A stretch of 64,000 nt of DNA from the NCBI GenBank assembly GCA_947174415.1, contig CAMWIW010000006.1, positions 1-64,000 on the forward strand, written 5' to 3'. The first letter of the stretch is position 1, and every line of letters starts with the position of its first letter. Source of the DNA: an uncultured Clostridia bacterium. GTDB taxonomy: Bacteria; Bacillota; Clostridia; Christensenellales; Borkfalkiaceae. This document shows, one piece after another, positions 8,639 to 17,774 of the stretch. Position numbers and translations under genes: made by a program. The notes beneath the pieces were generated by a model that worked only from the letters and a program-made list of their open reading frames with translations, had not been told where the DNA came from and did not search any database.

Positions 8639-9889
8639 TTAAAATTTATCGCTCTTTCTCGGGACAAAGCTGTAAACGTTCTTCAAAACCTTTCTGACGA
8701 ACGGTTTGTATTTATTTGCGCCCGACTCGAATAGTACGTAAACCCTGCCGTCAAGCGTACACATTCCCTCGGACATCGAAGGGATTGAGTAGTCGTTTAA
8801 AAGTGAAGAAGTATCCAGATAGTAAAGGTTCAGAGAGGTGCTTGTGTCGTAGTACGGCGCGCCGCTTGCAGTGGTTACGCCGTCGTACTTAAAGCCCGCT
8901 TTATCTACGTTAAGGTATCTGTCGTAACTGTTGTTGCTTGAGGTACTCCAATCGAATTTGTGGTAATAAATATGCGAATTTTTAAGTCCGTAACTTTGGG
9001 ATAAAACTATGCCGTTTGCCGTTCTTGCAAATCCTTGAATTTCATTTGGTAAAGAGAAAATCTTCTGAATTTTCGGCGCTGCAACGCCGTTTCCGTCATC
9101 AGTGCCCGAAACGGGAGCAAGTCCGCAAGTTCGGGTTGCCGAAATCGATACGTTGTATTCGTACGCAAACGCTCTGTTCGTTTCGTCGTTCTTGGTCGTA
9201 ACGTGGTGTTTTTCGTTCGTTTCGTAATTGCCTGAGCGGTAGAACTCGCCAACGTAGAGCCTGTCGCTCGAAGAGGGGCTGCCCGACGCTTCTCCGTCGG
9301 CGTCGTAGTAGTACAAAAACGAGGCGTTGCAGTTTGCGTTGAAATAGCTCTTAAACTGAATAGAACCGTGTTCCTCGGCAAGCTTGATTATATCGAGCGT
9401 AATATTGTCGGTTGACGAAAGCTTGTCCTTTGTCGCGAAGAAAACTTTGTCGTCAGAGCTTACCCAAAGGTAGTAGCCGTTAACTGCAATTCCGCCGCAG
9501 TGTCCCGTATAGTCGCTGCCGTCGGGGTTCTTCAGCGTAACGTAACCAACTTCACCCGTATCGTTTCCCACTACGTAAATTCGCGAGGGCTGGTTTTTGA
9601 GGTAAGCCGAAATAAAAAAGTAATCCTGCTTTTTCGTTACGGTCTTTTCTTCGCCGTCCTCGTCGGTAACGGTTTCGGTATAGTTAGCCTTGTACGTGGC
9701 TATGCCTTGCGGGCAAGCTCCGTCTTTAAGTCCGGGAATTACGATTTCCGAACGGAAGTCGTTAAAGCCTTCGAACGTCGCTCCGCCGTCGTATCTGTCT
9801 CCCCAGAACCAAATCATAAAAAAGATTATGAGGGCAAGAAGCAGTGAGAATATTACCGTAAAAGTTACAAATAATTTTTTATGTTTCAT
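8639..9889 (-). CDS. Membrane-anchored or secreted protein of unknown function
   Basis: The 416-residue protein starts MKHKK and has one hydrophobic segment (residues ~7-29), so it is exported or membrane-anchored with the rest outside. The extracytoplasmic part has repeated beta-rich segments with phrases such as YFFISAYLKNQPSRIYVV, YYLWVSSDDKVFFATK and GIVLSQSYG. This looks like a beta-propeller, although no blade repeat can be proved by eye. I do not recognise the family. An AAAGG ribosome-binding site precedes the ATG. It is transcribed alone, convergent with the M18 gene; 254 nt separate it from the divergent degV-like gene. Confidence 0.75.
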   Translation of the reverse strand: MKHKKLFVTFTVIFSLLLALIIFFMIWFWGDRYDGGATFEGFNDFRSEIVIPGLKDGACPQGIATYKANYTETVTDEDGEEKTVTKKQDYFFISAYLKNQPSRIYVVGNDTGEVGYVTLKNPDGSDYTGHCGGIAVNGYYLWVSSDDKVFFATKDKLSSTDNITLDIIKLAEEHGSIQFKSYFNANCNASFLYYYDADGEASGSPSSSDRLYVGEFYRSGNYETNEKHHVTTKNDETNRAFAYEYNVSISATRTCGLAPVSGTDDGNGVAAPKIQKIFSLPNEIQGFARTANGIVLSQSYGLKNSHIYYHKFDWSTSSNNSYDRYLNVDKAGFKYDGVTTASGAPYYDTSTSLNLYYLDTSSLLNDYSIPSMSEGMCTLDGRVYVLFESGANKYKPFVRKVLKNVYSFVPRKSDKF

Positions 9890-10073
9890 TAAAAACCTTT
9901 TATGGTGCGCGGCGCGTTTTGTCCGCGCGTATAATAATAGTTTACCTCATTTTAACAATAATTGACGGAAAAAGCAAATATCTTCGTAATATTTTGTCAA
10001 ATTGTCAGTAAAATAGCACGGGGAGAGTGTCAGAATACTTAACCGGAGTAAATATTTTGCTGTTCGTCAATGA

Positions 10074-10102
10074 TTGACATCTTCGACAAATTGTGATAAA
10101 AT
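10074..10102 (+). promoter_or_regulatory. Sigma-A-type promoter for the degV-GNAT-GNAT operon
   Basis: TTGACA (10074-10079), a 17-nt spacer and TAAAAT (10097-10102) lie 41 nt upstream of the ATG at 10144, which has a CGGAGAA ribosome-binding site. Confidence 0.8.
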
Positions 10103-10143
10103 GCTGATTAGAGTGTGCCTGAGCACCTTTACTCGGAGAAGAT

Positions 10144-11031
10144 ATGAGCGTTTTAATATGCGATTCAAACAGCGAGCTTTGGTATACTAAGGCAGAAGAG
10201 CTCGGATTGGATTATATAGCAATGCCCTATTGCTACGGTGATAAGGAGTACTGTTACGACCTCGGTAAAAATACCGACTTCAAAAAGTTTTTTACGGCGG
10301 TAAGAAGCGGCGTCGTTCCCAAAACGATGGCGTTAAACCCCGAAAATTATAAAGAAATTCTGACCCCCTATTTTGCTAAGGGAGAGGACGTTTTGTACGT
10401 CAGCTTTTCCCACGCAATGAGCGGCACGTTCTCACAGCTTAATTCTGCGTTGGACGAGCTTAAAAAAGAATTCCCAGAAAGAAAGTGTACCGTTTTCAAC
10501 ACGAATTCCGTTTGCCTCGGCACGGGTATTCAGGTTGAAAAGGCCGCCGAATTGAAAAAAAACGGCGCGTCCGACGGGGAAATTTTAGATTTTTTAAAAG
10601 ATTTTACAAACAAAGTTGCAATGTACTTCGTAGTGGACGATTTAATGCATTTAAAACGCGGCGGCAGGCTTTCAGGCGCGGCAGCCGTCGCAGGCACTAT
10701 CTTGTCCTTAAAACCCGTTCTTACGACAAACGCGAAAGGCGGGCTCGGCGTCTATGAAAAAATAATGGGACGGAAGAAAGCCGTAAGGGCTCTTGCCGAT
10801 AAAGTCATAAACGAAATCACCGACCCCGACTACGGCGTTTACGTCGTGGACGCGGACTGTGAAGAAACGGGGGACGAGCTTGCCGGTTTAATTAAAAATG
10901 CGCGCCCCGATATAAACGTTAAGCGTCAGGCGATAGGACCTGTTATAGGCTCTCACTGCGGACCGGGAACGTTCGGCGTTATCTTCGTTGCAGACAAGCG
11001 TCCCATTCCTTTGGAGAATATGAATGATTGA
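10144..11031 (+). CDS. DegV-family fatty-acid-binding protein
   Basis: The 295 residues match the DegV/FakB family. These proteins bind a fatty acid for phosphorylation by a FakA-type kinase, or for membrane lipid use. Landmarks are the N-terminal CDSNSEL (the usual start is DS..L), SFSHAMSGTFSQLNSAL, where the SGT loop holds the acyl carboxylate, and DDLMHLKRGGRLSGAAA followed by LKPVLTTN. The C-terminus (GPVIGSHCGPGTFGVIF) is the conserved G-H-G-P-G signature. It is first in a three-gene operon, its end overlapping the next gene by 8 nt. No FakA-like partner is in the window. Confidence 0.93.
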   Translation: MSVLICDSNSELWYTKAEELGLDYIAMPYCYGDKEYCYDLGKNTDFKKFFTAVRSGVVPKTMALNPENYKEILTPYFAKGEDVLYVSFSHAMSGTFSQLNSALDELKKEFPERKCTVFNTNSVCLGTGIQVEKAAELKKNGASDGEILDFLKDFTNKVAMYFVVDDLMHLKRGGRLSGAAAVAGTILSLKPVLTTNAKGGLGVYEKIMGRKKAVRALADKVINEITDPDYGVYVVDADCEETGDELAGLIKNARPDINVKRQAIGPVIGSHCGPGTFGVIFVADKRPIPLENMND

Positions 11032-12214
11032 AGTTAAACAAATATCTTTGGACTCTAAGAGAGACAAGAAAAAGTTTTTTAAATTTATTATAGATTTATA
11101 TAAGGGCAATCCCTATATTTGCCCTAACCTCTATACCGACGAGTTTGCGGAGTTCGACCCCGCGAAGAACGACGCGTTCCGTTTTGCAGACTGTAAGATG
11201 TATCTGGCGTACAAGGACGGAAAACTCGCGGGCAGAATTGCGGGCATCTGGCACAGAGGCGCGAACGAAAAATTCGGCTATAAGCAGTTGAGATTTACGC
11301 GTTTTGACGTAATCGACGATTTCGAGGTAACGAGAGCCCTCTTTAACGAACTTTATAAGTGGGCGAAAGAGCTCGGAATGGAAGAGATAATAGGACCTAT
11401 GAGCTTCTCCGATTTGAACGAAGAGGGTATGCTTATAGACGGTTTCGATAAGGACAGCACCTATATCGAGATTTACAACCACCCGTACTACGTCGAGCAT
11501 ATGCAAAAGCTCGGTGCTTACAAAGTGGTTGATTGGAACTGTTTAAGAATGAAAGTACCCGAAGGCGACGAGCGTATCGCAAGGCTTGCGAAAGCCGTGC
11601 AGGAAAAGAACGGGTATGAAGTTCTCGACGTAAAATACTATTTGAAGCACGACAAGAAAAAGCTGTCTGAATACATTATGCAGTGCCTTGACGTTCTTGA
11701 CGAGGCTTACGCGCCCCTTTACGGTGTTTCGCCCATAAACGAAAAGCAAAAGCGCCGCGAGATGGCGACCATTTATCAGATTTTAATCCCTGAGCTTGCA
11801 GCAGTTATCTTAAAGGACGACAAGGTTATAGCTTACGGCTTTATGATGCCGTCTATAAACGAAGTTCTGCGCAAGGGCAAGGGCAGCGTATTCCCCCGCG
11901 GAATTATTCCCTATATAAAGGCAATGACGCACGTCGAAGTTGCCGATATGATGAGTATAGGTATAACCAAAGAGCATAATAACAACGGTGCGGTAGCAAT
12001 GATTTTGCATCATTGCTTGGTTGGATTGAACAAGCTCGGAGTAAAGTATCTTGAAACAGGACCTATGCTTGAAAACAACAAGCATATATTAAATCTTTGG
12101 AAAAGATACAATCCCGAACTTGCAAAACGCCGTCGTTGCTGGGGGTTAAAGGTTGACCCCGAAAAGTCGGACGTAGTCGAGGCTAACGCACCCGACGGTG
12201 AAAAAAATGATTGA
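11024..12214 (+). CDS. GNAT-fold acetyltransferase-like protein, paralogue 1
   Basis: This 396-residue protein belongs to a widespread family of about 380 residues (YghO-like) whose C-terminal half has a GNAT-like fold. Typical phrases are DLYKGNPYICPNLY, YLAYKDGKLAGRIAGI, GPMSFSDLNEEGMLIDGFD, YNHPYYVEHMQKLGAYKVVDW and the C-terminal KRRRCWGLKV. The substrate is unknown. The ATG overlaps the degV stop by 8 nt (ATGATTGA), so translation is coupled. The following gene is a close paralogue. Acetyltransferase activity is inferred from fold only. Confidence 0.85.
   Translation: MIEVKQISLDSKRDKKKFFKFIIDLYKGNPYICPNLYTDEFAEFDPAKNDAFRFADCKMYLAYKDGKLAGRIAGIWHRGANEKFGYKQLRFTRFDVIDDFEVTRALFNELYKWAKELGMEEIIGPMSFSDLNEEGMLIDGFDKDSTYIEIYNHPYYVEHMQKLGAYKVVDWNCLRMKVPEGDERIARLAKAVQEKNGYEVLDVKYYLKHDKKKLSEYIMQCLDVLDEAYAPLYGVSPINEKQKRREMATIYQILIPELAAVILKDDKVIAYGFMMPSINEVLRKGKGSVFPRGIIPYIKAMTHVEVADMMSIGITKEHNNNGAVAMILHHCLVGLNKLGVKYLETGPMLENNKHILNLWKRYNPELAKRRRCWGLKVDPEKSDVVEANAPDGEKND
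11168..11448 (+). repeat. Copy 1 of a 281-nt near-identical tract shared by the tandem GNAT-like genes
   Basis: Read by eye against 12351-12631, the 281 positions differ at only two places (TGTAAG/TGCAAG and GGGCATC/GGGTATC). The flanking parts of the two genes differ at many positions, including synonymous ones. This marks recent gene conversion between paralogues. Confidence 0.9.
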
Positions 12215-13346
12215 AGTTAAAGAAATTTCTTTAAACGACGCTAAGGGAAAGAAGAAATTCTTTAAATTCGTTGTTGACCTTTATAAGGGCAATCCTTACG
12301 CTTGCCCCAACCTTTACGCCGATGAATTCGCGGAGTTCGACCCTCAGGTCAACGACGCGTTCCGTTTTGCAGACTGCAAGATGTATCTGGCGTACAAGGA
12401 CGGAAAACTCGCGGGCAGAATTGCGGGTATCTGGCACAGAGGCGCGAACGAAAAATTCGGCTATAAGCAGTTGAGATTTACGCGTTTTGACGTAATCGAC
12501 GATTTCGAGGTAACGAGAGCCCTCTTTAACGAACTTTATAAGTGGGCGAAAGAGCTCGGAATGGAAGAGATAATAGGACCTATGAGCTTCTCCGATTTGA
12601 ACGAAGAGGGTATGCTTATAGACGGTTTCGACAGGGACAGTTCTTACATAGAGATTTATAACCACCCGTACTACGTCGAGCATATGGAAAAGCTCGGAGC
12701 ATATAAGGTGGTTGATTGGAATTGTTACCGCGTTAAAGTTCCCGAAAAGCACGACGAAAGGTTGCAGCGTTTAAGCGACAAAATCGCAGAACGCAACGGC
12801 TATGAGGTTTTGGACGTCGCGTATTATTTAAAACACGATAAAAATAAGCTTTCCGAATATATTATGCAAGCGTTGGACGTTCTCGACGAGGCGTTCGAGG
12901 ACTTGTACGGAGTTTCGCCTTTGAGCGAAAAGCAGAAGAAGAGACAGATGGAAACCATATATACCGTGCTGAAACCCGAGTTTGCGGGCGTCGTATTAAA
13001 GGACGGCAAGGTTATAGCTTACGGCTTGGTTATTCCGTCTATGAAAGAAGTTTTGAACAAGTGCCGCGGCAAGATATTCCCCCGCGGGATTATTCCTTAT
13101 ATAAAGGCAATGAAGCACAGTGAAGTTGCCGATACGTTAAGTATAGGCGTTGCCAAAGCCCACGCAAATCAGGGTGCGGTGGCTATAATTATGAACCACT
13201 GCCTTAAAGGACTTATCAAAAATGGCGTAAAGTTCCTTGAAACAGGACCGGAACTCGAATCCAACGACAACGTGCAGAACCTTTGGAAAAATTACGAAAG
13301 GGAGATTGCAAAACGCCGCCGTTGCTGGGGTTTAAAAGTTGAATAA
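12207..13346 (+). CDS. GNAT-fold acetyltransferase-like protein, paralogue 2
   Basis: This is the 379-residue tandem duplicate of the preceding gene, sharing every landmark from FADCKMYLAYKDGK to KRRRCWGLKV. I place the start at the ATG at 12207, because the sequence then begins MIEVKEISL exactly like paralogue 1. A GTG at 12198 would add three residues. The ATGATTGA overlap with the upstream stop is the same as at the degV/paralogue 1 junction, so the duplication probably copied the coupled junction too. Outside the conversion tract the proteins are, by eye, roughly 60% identical, so they may act on different substrates or form a heterodimer (inference). Confidence 0.85.
   Translation: MIEVKEISLNDAKGKKKFFKFVVDLYKGNPYACPNLYADEFAEFDPQVNDAFRFADCKMYLAYKDGKLAGRIAGIWHRGANEKFGYKQLRFTRFDVIDDFEVTRALFNELYKWAKELGMEEIIGPMSFSDLNEEGMLIDGFDRDSSYIEIYNHPYYVEHMEKLGAYKVVDWNCYRVKVPEKHDERLQRLSDKIAERNGYEVLDVAYYLKHDKNKLSEYIMQALDVLDEAFEDLYGVSPLSEKQKKRQMETIYTVLKPEFAGVVLKDGKVIAYGLVIPSMKEVLNKCRGKIFPRGIIPYIKAMKHSEVADTLSIGVAKAHANQGAVAIIMNHCLKGLIKNGVKFLETGPELESNDNVQNLWKNYEREIAKRRRCWGLKVE
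12351..12631 (+). repeat. Copy 2 of the 281-nt gene-conversion tract
   Basis: Partner of 11168-11448, with two mismatches in 281 positions. Similarity falls sharply on both sides: 'CCTCAGGTC' against 'CCCGCGAAG' on the left, and many third-position changes on the right. Confidence 0.9.
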
Positions 13347-13353
13347 AATATTT

Positions 13354-13385
13354 AACCGCCGCGGGCTTAAAAGCCCGCGGCGGTT
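13354..13385. terminator. Bidirectional terminator hairpin
   Basis: A 15-bp stem (AACCGCCGCGGGCTT / AAGCCCGCGGCGGTT) with an AA centre lies between the convergent GNAT-like and rqcH-cluster genes. T-runs on both sides are short. Confidence 0.8.
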
Positions 13386-13393
13386 CGATTTAT

Positions 13394-13750
13394 TTAAAAT
13401 ATTGCCTTTAAAATCAGACCGAATATAAAGGTAGCAAACGCGCCTATAAATGCGAGAAAAATTTTATAAGTTATATCGCGCTGTCTTTGTTTTGCCGTAC
13501 GCTTGTAAGCAAAACCGCTTTCCTTTAAGCTTATAACGTACATCTTTTCGCCCTTTCTTTCGCTTGGGATTAAATCGAAGTATCCGTCGCATTTCAAGGC
13601 GTTCAGAATATCGTCAAGCTTATCCTGATTTATCTTGTGTTTAGCGGGAAGAACGGACAGTATGTCAATAGGGGATACGAGGCAGCCGTCAGTGCCGTCG
13701 CAAAGGCTGTAAACCGCGGACATTACCTCGTTTTCGTATCTCGTCAACAT
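13394..13750 (-). CDS. Winged-helix-like domain protein with C-terminal membrane anchor (a)
   Basis: The 118-residue protein starts MLTRYENEVMSAVY and carries a helical region ending DDILNALKCDGYFDLI and a short beta hairpin (KMYVISLKESG), the pattern of a winged-helix fold. One transmembrane helix follows at residues ~93-115. It is last in a four-gene minus-strand cluster beginning with rqcH, and its ATG immediately follows the previous gene's stop codon with no gap. The neighbour has the same architecture, so they look like diverged duplicates. I recognise no named family; the winged-helix reading is an inference from pattern. Confidence 0.65.
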   Translation of the reverse strand: MLTRYENEVMSAVYSLCDGTDGCLVSPIDILSVLPAKHKINQDKLDDILNALKCDGYFDLIPSERKGEKMYVISLKESGFAYKRTAKQRQRDITYKIFLAFIGAFATFIFGLILKAIF

Positions 13751-14128
13751 CTATAAAAGTCGGAATATAAGCGAAATTATAAGACTTCCCAGAGCCCCGC
13801 CCAAGAAAGCCAAAAAGAAGATTGCCCCCCGAATATGTTGAGGTTTCGGCACTTTTTCTACTGAAACAACCTCTTCGGTTACGGGTTCTTGTACAGGGAC
13901 TGATTTTTTTAAAGGAGCAATGCAGTATAGATTACCGCTTGAATATTTCAGGTCGATAAACCCGTCGTCTTTCAGACTTTTCAATACGCCGTTCAGGGCG
14001 GCTTCGCTTTTAGCTTCGCCGTCAGGGAAAGCGTCAAACAATTCGTCCTCTGAAAATACGACGAACTTGCCGAAAGCCGCAAGCGAACTTATTTTATCGA
14101 ATACCGCAATGCTTATACTGTCCATCAC
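13751..14128 (-). CDS. Winged-helix-like domain protein with C-terminal membrane anchor (b)
   Basis: The 125 residues have the same plan as the downstream gene. A helical segment (AALNGVLKSLKDDGFIDLKY) and beta hairpin (GNLYCIAPL) are followed by a linker rich in Pro, Val and Glu, then one transmembrane helix (residues ~103-123). The shared motif 'LK.DG.xDL' near the wing links the two proteins. It lies between a small membrane protein and its paralogue in the rqcH cluster. A cytoplasmic DNA- or protein-binding head tethered to the membrane is plausible but unproved. Confidence 0.65.
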   Translation of the reverse strand: MMDSISIAVFDKISSLAAFGKFVVFSEDELFDAFPDGEAKSEAALNGVLKSLKDDGFIDLKYSSGNLYCIAPLKKSVPVQEPVTEEVVSVEKVPKPQHIRGAIFFLAFLGGALGSLIISLIFRLL

Positions 14129-14155
14129 AAAAATTATGCGGTTTTTTGCGCTTTT

Positions 14156-14455
14156 TTATACTATCGCAGAATAAATCAGCCCGCCTGCGAAAAGCAGTAA
14201 ACTCAAAGCGAGAAGAACGTACGCCGCAATAAATACGAATTTAAGTGCAGGCAGGTTATTCTTCTTTTTTTGCGTAATAGAGAAAGAGAGGGCGCAAAGC
14301 TCTAAAATAATGCTCGCTATAAGGGCGTAAATGCCCAAAAACGAAAAGCTCAGTCCAAACGCCACAGCCGAAAGTACGCAAGCGACGATTGCAACGTAAA
14401 AATACGCTTTGGTGGTACTTTGGACTTCTTCTTGAACTTCCTTTTTATTTTTCAT
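14156..14455 (-). CDS. Small membrane protein downstream of rqcH
   Basis: The 99-residue protein has a charged N-terminus (MKNKKEVQEEVQ) and about three hydrophobic helices (residues ~18-38, 40-58, 70-95). Its ATG overlaps the rqcH stop by 4 nt (ATGA), so the two are translationally coupled. No family is recognised. Coupling to a ribosome-rescue factor does not by itself show a shared function. Confidence 0.7.
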   Translation of the reverse strand: MKNKKEVQEEVQSTTKAYFYVAIVACVLSAVAFGLSFSFLGIYALIASIILELCALSFSITQKKKNNLPALKFVFIAAYVLLALSLLLFAGGLIYSAIV

Positions 14456-16119
14456 AGTTCCTGCCTCAATTCTTCGTGCGCGTCGGGGTTGACGAGTACG
14501 GTTTTATAATCGGTATAAATAACAAACCCTGCGTTGGATTTCGGCGGTTTTTTTACAAAACACCGTTTGGTGTAATCTACGGGTATTTTGTTGCCAAAGC
14601 GCCCTTCGGAAAAGTACGCGCAAATCTCCGCCGCCGCTTTAAGCACTTCGTTGGGTACGGGCTTGCCGCCCGTTTTTATCGCAACGTGGGAGGAGTGGTA
14701 TCCCTGCGTATGCAGCCATAAGTCTTCGCCCGAAATATCCTTTAAAAGTCGGTCGTTCTGAACGTTGCTGCGCCCTGCCAAAATCTTAATTCCCCCCAAC
14801 ATATATGCCCGATACGGCGTTGTTTTGACGATTTTCTTCTTGCCCGTATCTCTGTCGGGAATAAGCGAAAGTGCTTTAAGCTCTTCTTCGGTTTCCACAA
14901 GGTCGAAAATGTTTTCGGCAAGACGGATATGCGAAGATATGCTGTTTAAATAATCGAGCTTTTCCACGGTTTCCAGTTTCTGCTCGGTTACGCTTACCGC
15001 AGTACGCTTCAATTTAGCATACTTTTTATAGTATTTTTGAGCATTTTCGGCGGGAGTAAGGGATTTGTCGAGTGCGATTTTAATCTTGCCGCAATTCTCG
15101 TCGTAATAATTTACCGCTTCGAACCCGTCCATTCCGCGGGACAGCGCGTAAATGTTTGCGGTGATAAGCTCGCCTTTGAGTTTTACCGTTTCCATATCAC
15201 GGCATTCAAGAAGCTTTTGCTCCATAACGGCAAGTCTTTTTTCAAGCTTTTTAACCGCAGAGTATAGGGCGGAGGATAATTTCCGTACCTTTTCCTCGAA
15301 GTCGTTTTTTGCGTTAATTAAGGCATAGTAGGCGGTCTGCGCCTCTAAAACCGTATTATACGCCCGCTTTTCGTCGGAGCAAGAACGGACTTTAAAGTCG
15401 TTGGGCTGTCCGCCCGAAAAAGTAACGCAAGGCGCAATATTTTCGTCGTTTAAATAGTCAAAAACGTTGTTTGCATTAAGATTTTCGCCGTAAGTAGATA
15501 CGATTTCAAGCGCGGTAGCGTACGAAACACCCTTGATTTTGTCTGAAATTATCTTTACTTTATCGCCTGCCGTGCCGTCAAAAATATGCGTTATTTGCGC
15601 CATATTACGGGGGGAATACTTTTCCTGAGGTTCGGGAAGGGTATATTTTACGCCCGTAAAGAGGACGCGTTTGGTGTTTTCGCCGATAGCCGTAGTTTTA
15701 AGAGCGCCGACGATAATACCTTTTTGCACGAGCACCGCGTTGGAGTATTTACCCATAAGCTCGATATACAAAGTCATTTTCGTACGCTCGAATTCCGAGG
15801 TGCAGTCTAAATCGATAAAAACTATTCTCTCGTCCTCTATTTGCCCGACTTTGGTTATTTCGGCATTCTGCAAATGTTTTCTTAAAAGCATGCAAAAGCC
15901 CGTTGCGGTTTTGGGGGCGGGAACTTCCGCGTCGGTGAGGTTAATTCTGCAACCCTTTGCGGAAAGACAAATTTCAAGTTTAACCGAGCCGTTTCGGGTG
16001 TATATAATAAAAGTGAGAAGTTCTTTGCCCGTTTGGGTTATTTTGGAAATCTTCCCGCCGACAAGCGCGCGGTTCAATTCTTTTGCTATGAAGTTGACGG
16101 TGAACGCGTCCTGCGGCAT
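14452..16119 (-). CDS. rqcH: RqcH (NFACT-family) ribosome-associated quality-control factor
   Basis: RqcH binds stalled 50S subunits carrying peptidyl-tRNA and directs C-terminal alanine tailing of the stalled chain. I place the start at 16119 (MPQDAFTVNFIAKELN), because a strong TAAGGAGGTC lies just upstream; an in-frame codon at 16173 would add 18 atypical residues. The resulting 555 residues fit the family. The NFACT-N domain (LVGGKISKITQTGKELLTF) comes first, then helix-hairpin-helix and long coiled-coil segments (residues ~260-420), and the C-terminal NFACT-R domain with DLWLHTQGYHSSHVAIKTGG. Older annotations call such proteins fibronectin-binding. It heads a four-gene minus-strand cluster, divergent from tig. 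Confidence 0.93.
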   Translation of the reverse strand: MPQDAFTVNFIAKELNRALVGGKISKITQTGKELLTFIIYTRNGSVKLEICLSAKGCRINLTDAEVPAPKTATGFCMLLRKHLQNAEITKVGQIEDERIVFIDLDCTSEFERTKMTLYIELMGKYSNAVLVQKGIIVGALKTTAIGENTKRVLFTGVKYTLPEPQEKYSPRNMAQITHIFDGTAGDKVKIISDKIKGVSYATALEIVSTYGENLNANNVFDYLNDENIAPCVTFSGGQPNDFKVRSCSDEKRAYNTVLEAQTAYYALINAKNDFEEKVRKLSSALYSAVKKLEKRLAVMEQKLLECRDMETVKLKGELITANIYALSRGMDGFEAVNYYDENCGKIKIALDKSLTPAENAQKYYKKYAKLKRTAVSVTEQKLETVEKLDYLNSISSHIRLAENIFDLVETEEELKALSLIPDRDTGKKKIVKTTPYRAYMLGGIKILAGRSNVQNDRLLKDISGEDLWLHTQGYHSSHVAIKTGGKPVPNEVLKAAAEICAYFSEGRFGNKIPVDYTKRCFVKKPPKSNAGFVIYTDYKTVLVNPDAHEELRQEL

Positions 16120-16299
16120 AAAGACCTCCTTATCCGTTTGAATAATTATAGCCGAATAAAACCGAGGTGTCAATTAAGGCTTTGCGGTTAGCGCGACAAA
16201 TTTATAAAATTGTCCGTTAAATTGCTTTTCAAAATTATAAATAAGTGCTAAAATGTAATTTGCATTAATTCAAAAAACTACATATTTTAGGAGTAAAAA

Positions 16300-17760
16300 A
16301 TGAAATACACACAGTCAGTCGGAGAAAAAAGCACGGTCAAACTTTCCATTACTTTCACCGAAGAAGAATGGAAGAACGCAATCTCAAAGGCGTATTTAAA
16401 GACGCGCGGTAAATATACCGTTCCCGGTTTCAGAAAGGGCAAAGCTCCCCAACCCGTTCTCGAAAACTATTACGGCAAGGGACTGTTTTTCGAAGAAGCG
16501 TTAAATCTTCTTTATTCCGAGCACTATTACGCTATACTCGAAAAAGAGAAAGCTAATTTCACTGCGGTAGGCGAACCCGAGGTCTCGGTTGAAGATATGA
16601 CGGACGGCAAGGGAGTAACCCTCGGCGCAGTCGTTCCCGTTAAGCCCGAAGTAAAGATTGACGCTTATACCGGTTTAAAAATCAAAAAGTATGAGTATAA
16701 TGTAAACGACGCCGACGTTGACGCGGAAGTTAAAAAGCTTTTGGAGCGCGATGCAAACGAAGTCGAGGTAACCGGCCGCGCGTCCAAAAACGGCGATAAG
16801 GTAAATATCGATTTCTCAGGCTCTGTAGACGGCGAAAAGTTTGCAGGCGGCACTGCGGAAGATTACGACTTGGTTCTCGGCAGCGGCAGCTTTATTCCCG
16901 GCTTCGAAGAGCAGGTTGAGGGAATGAAAATAGGCGAAAGTAAGGATATAACCGTTCGTTTCCCCGACGACTATCAGTCGGATAATTTAAAGGGCAAGGA
17001 CGCTGTATTTGCAATTAAGCTCAATAAAATTTCCGAAAAGCAGTTGCCTGAGCTTACCGACGAGTACGTTCAGTCTCACGCCGGCGCTGAAAGCGTTGAA
17101 GAGTATAAGAACAAGACGCGTGAAAAGCTTTTGAAGCAGGCTGAAAACCGTTCCCGCGACGAAACCGAAAACAGCATAGTTGAAGAAATTTCAAAGCATG
17201 CAACGGCCGAAATTCCCGACGCTATGGTAGAAAGCGAAATCGACAGAATGGTTCAGGATTTCTCCTATCGCCTTATGTATCAGGGAATAAAGCTTGAAGA
17301 TTATCTTAAATACCTCGGTCAGAGTATGAAAGATTTCCGTGCACAGTTCGTATCTCAGGCTCAGCCCCGCGTTCTTCAACAGCTCGTTATAGAAAAGATT
17401 ATCAAGAACGAAAAGATTACGGCTACCGAAAAGGAAGTTGACGCTAAAATCGCCGAACAGGCTAAATCGGTTGAAAAGACTGCCGAAGAATACAAAAAGA
17501 CGATTGACCCCCGTCAACTCGATTATATCAGGAACGATATAGTAATAACCAAAATGTTTGACTATTTAAAGGCAAACAACGAATTGTACACCGACGGTAA
17601 GACTGAAAAGCCCGCGGCAAAGAAACCCGCGGCAAAATCCGCCGCTAAGCCCGCAACGGAAAAGACCGCTGCGACGAAGACGACCGCCGCTAAATCTACC
17701 GCGGCAAAGTCAACGGCAACCAAGACGGCGGCTAAAAAGCCTGCTGCAAAGAAGGACTGA
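16300..17760 (+). CDS. tig: Trigger factor with a histone-H1-like C-terminal tail
   Basis: Trigger factor is the ribosome-bound chaperone and prolyl isomerase that meets nascent chains. The ribosome-docking signature [11 protein letters not shown] is near residue 45. The FKBP-type domain ([20 protein letters not shown] ... [12 protein letters not shown]) spans ~155-240, and the helical arms follow to about residue 430. Instead of ending there, the protein continues for about 50 residues of Lys, Ala, Pro and Thr repeats ([15 protein letters not shown] and similar), like histone H1 or mycobacterial DNA-binding tails. The AGGAG site before the ATG is good. It heads tig-clpP-clpX-lon-engB; the spacing to clpP is 14 nt. 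Confidence 0.96.
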   Translation: MKYTQSVGEKSTVKLSITFTEEEWKNAISKAYLKTRGKYTVPGFRKGKAPQPVLENYYGKGLFFEEALNLLYSEHYYAILEKEKANFTAVGEPEVSVEDMTDGKGVTLGAVVPVKPEVKIDAYTGLKIKKYEYNVNDADVDAEVKKLLERDANEVEVTGRASKNGDKVNIDFSGSVDGEKFAGGTAEDYDLVLGSGSFIPGFEEQVEGMKIGESKDITVRFPDDYQSDNLKGKDAVFAIKLNKISEKQLPELTDEYVQSHAGAESVEEYKNKTREKLLKQAENRSRDETENSIVEEISKHATAEIPDAMVESEIDRMVQDFSYRLMYQGIKLEDYLKYLGQSMKDFRAQFVSQAQPRVLQQLVIEKIIKNEKITATEKEVDAKIAEQAKSVEKTAEEYKKTIDPRQLDYIRNDIVITKMFDYLKANNELYTDGKTEKPAAKKPAAKSAAKPATEKTAATKTTAAKSTAAKSTATKTAAKKPAAKKD

Positions 17761-17774
17761 TAAAGGAGTATTTT

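Noticed and set aside
16120..16173. Upstream extension of rqcH to 16173
   Set aside because: The 18 added residues are unlike the family N-terminus, and TAAGGAGGTC directly before the ATG at 16119 marks the true start.
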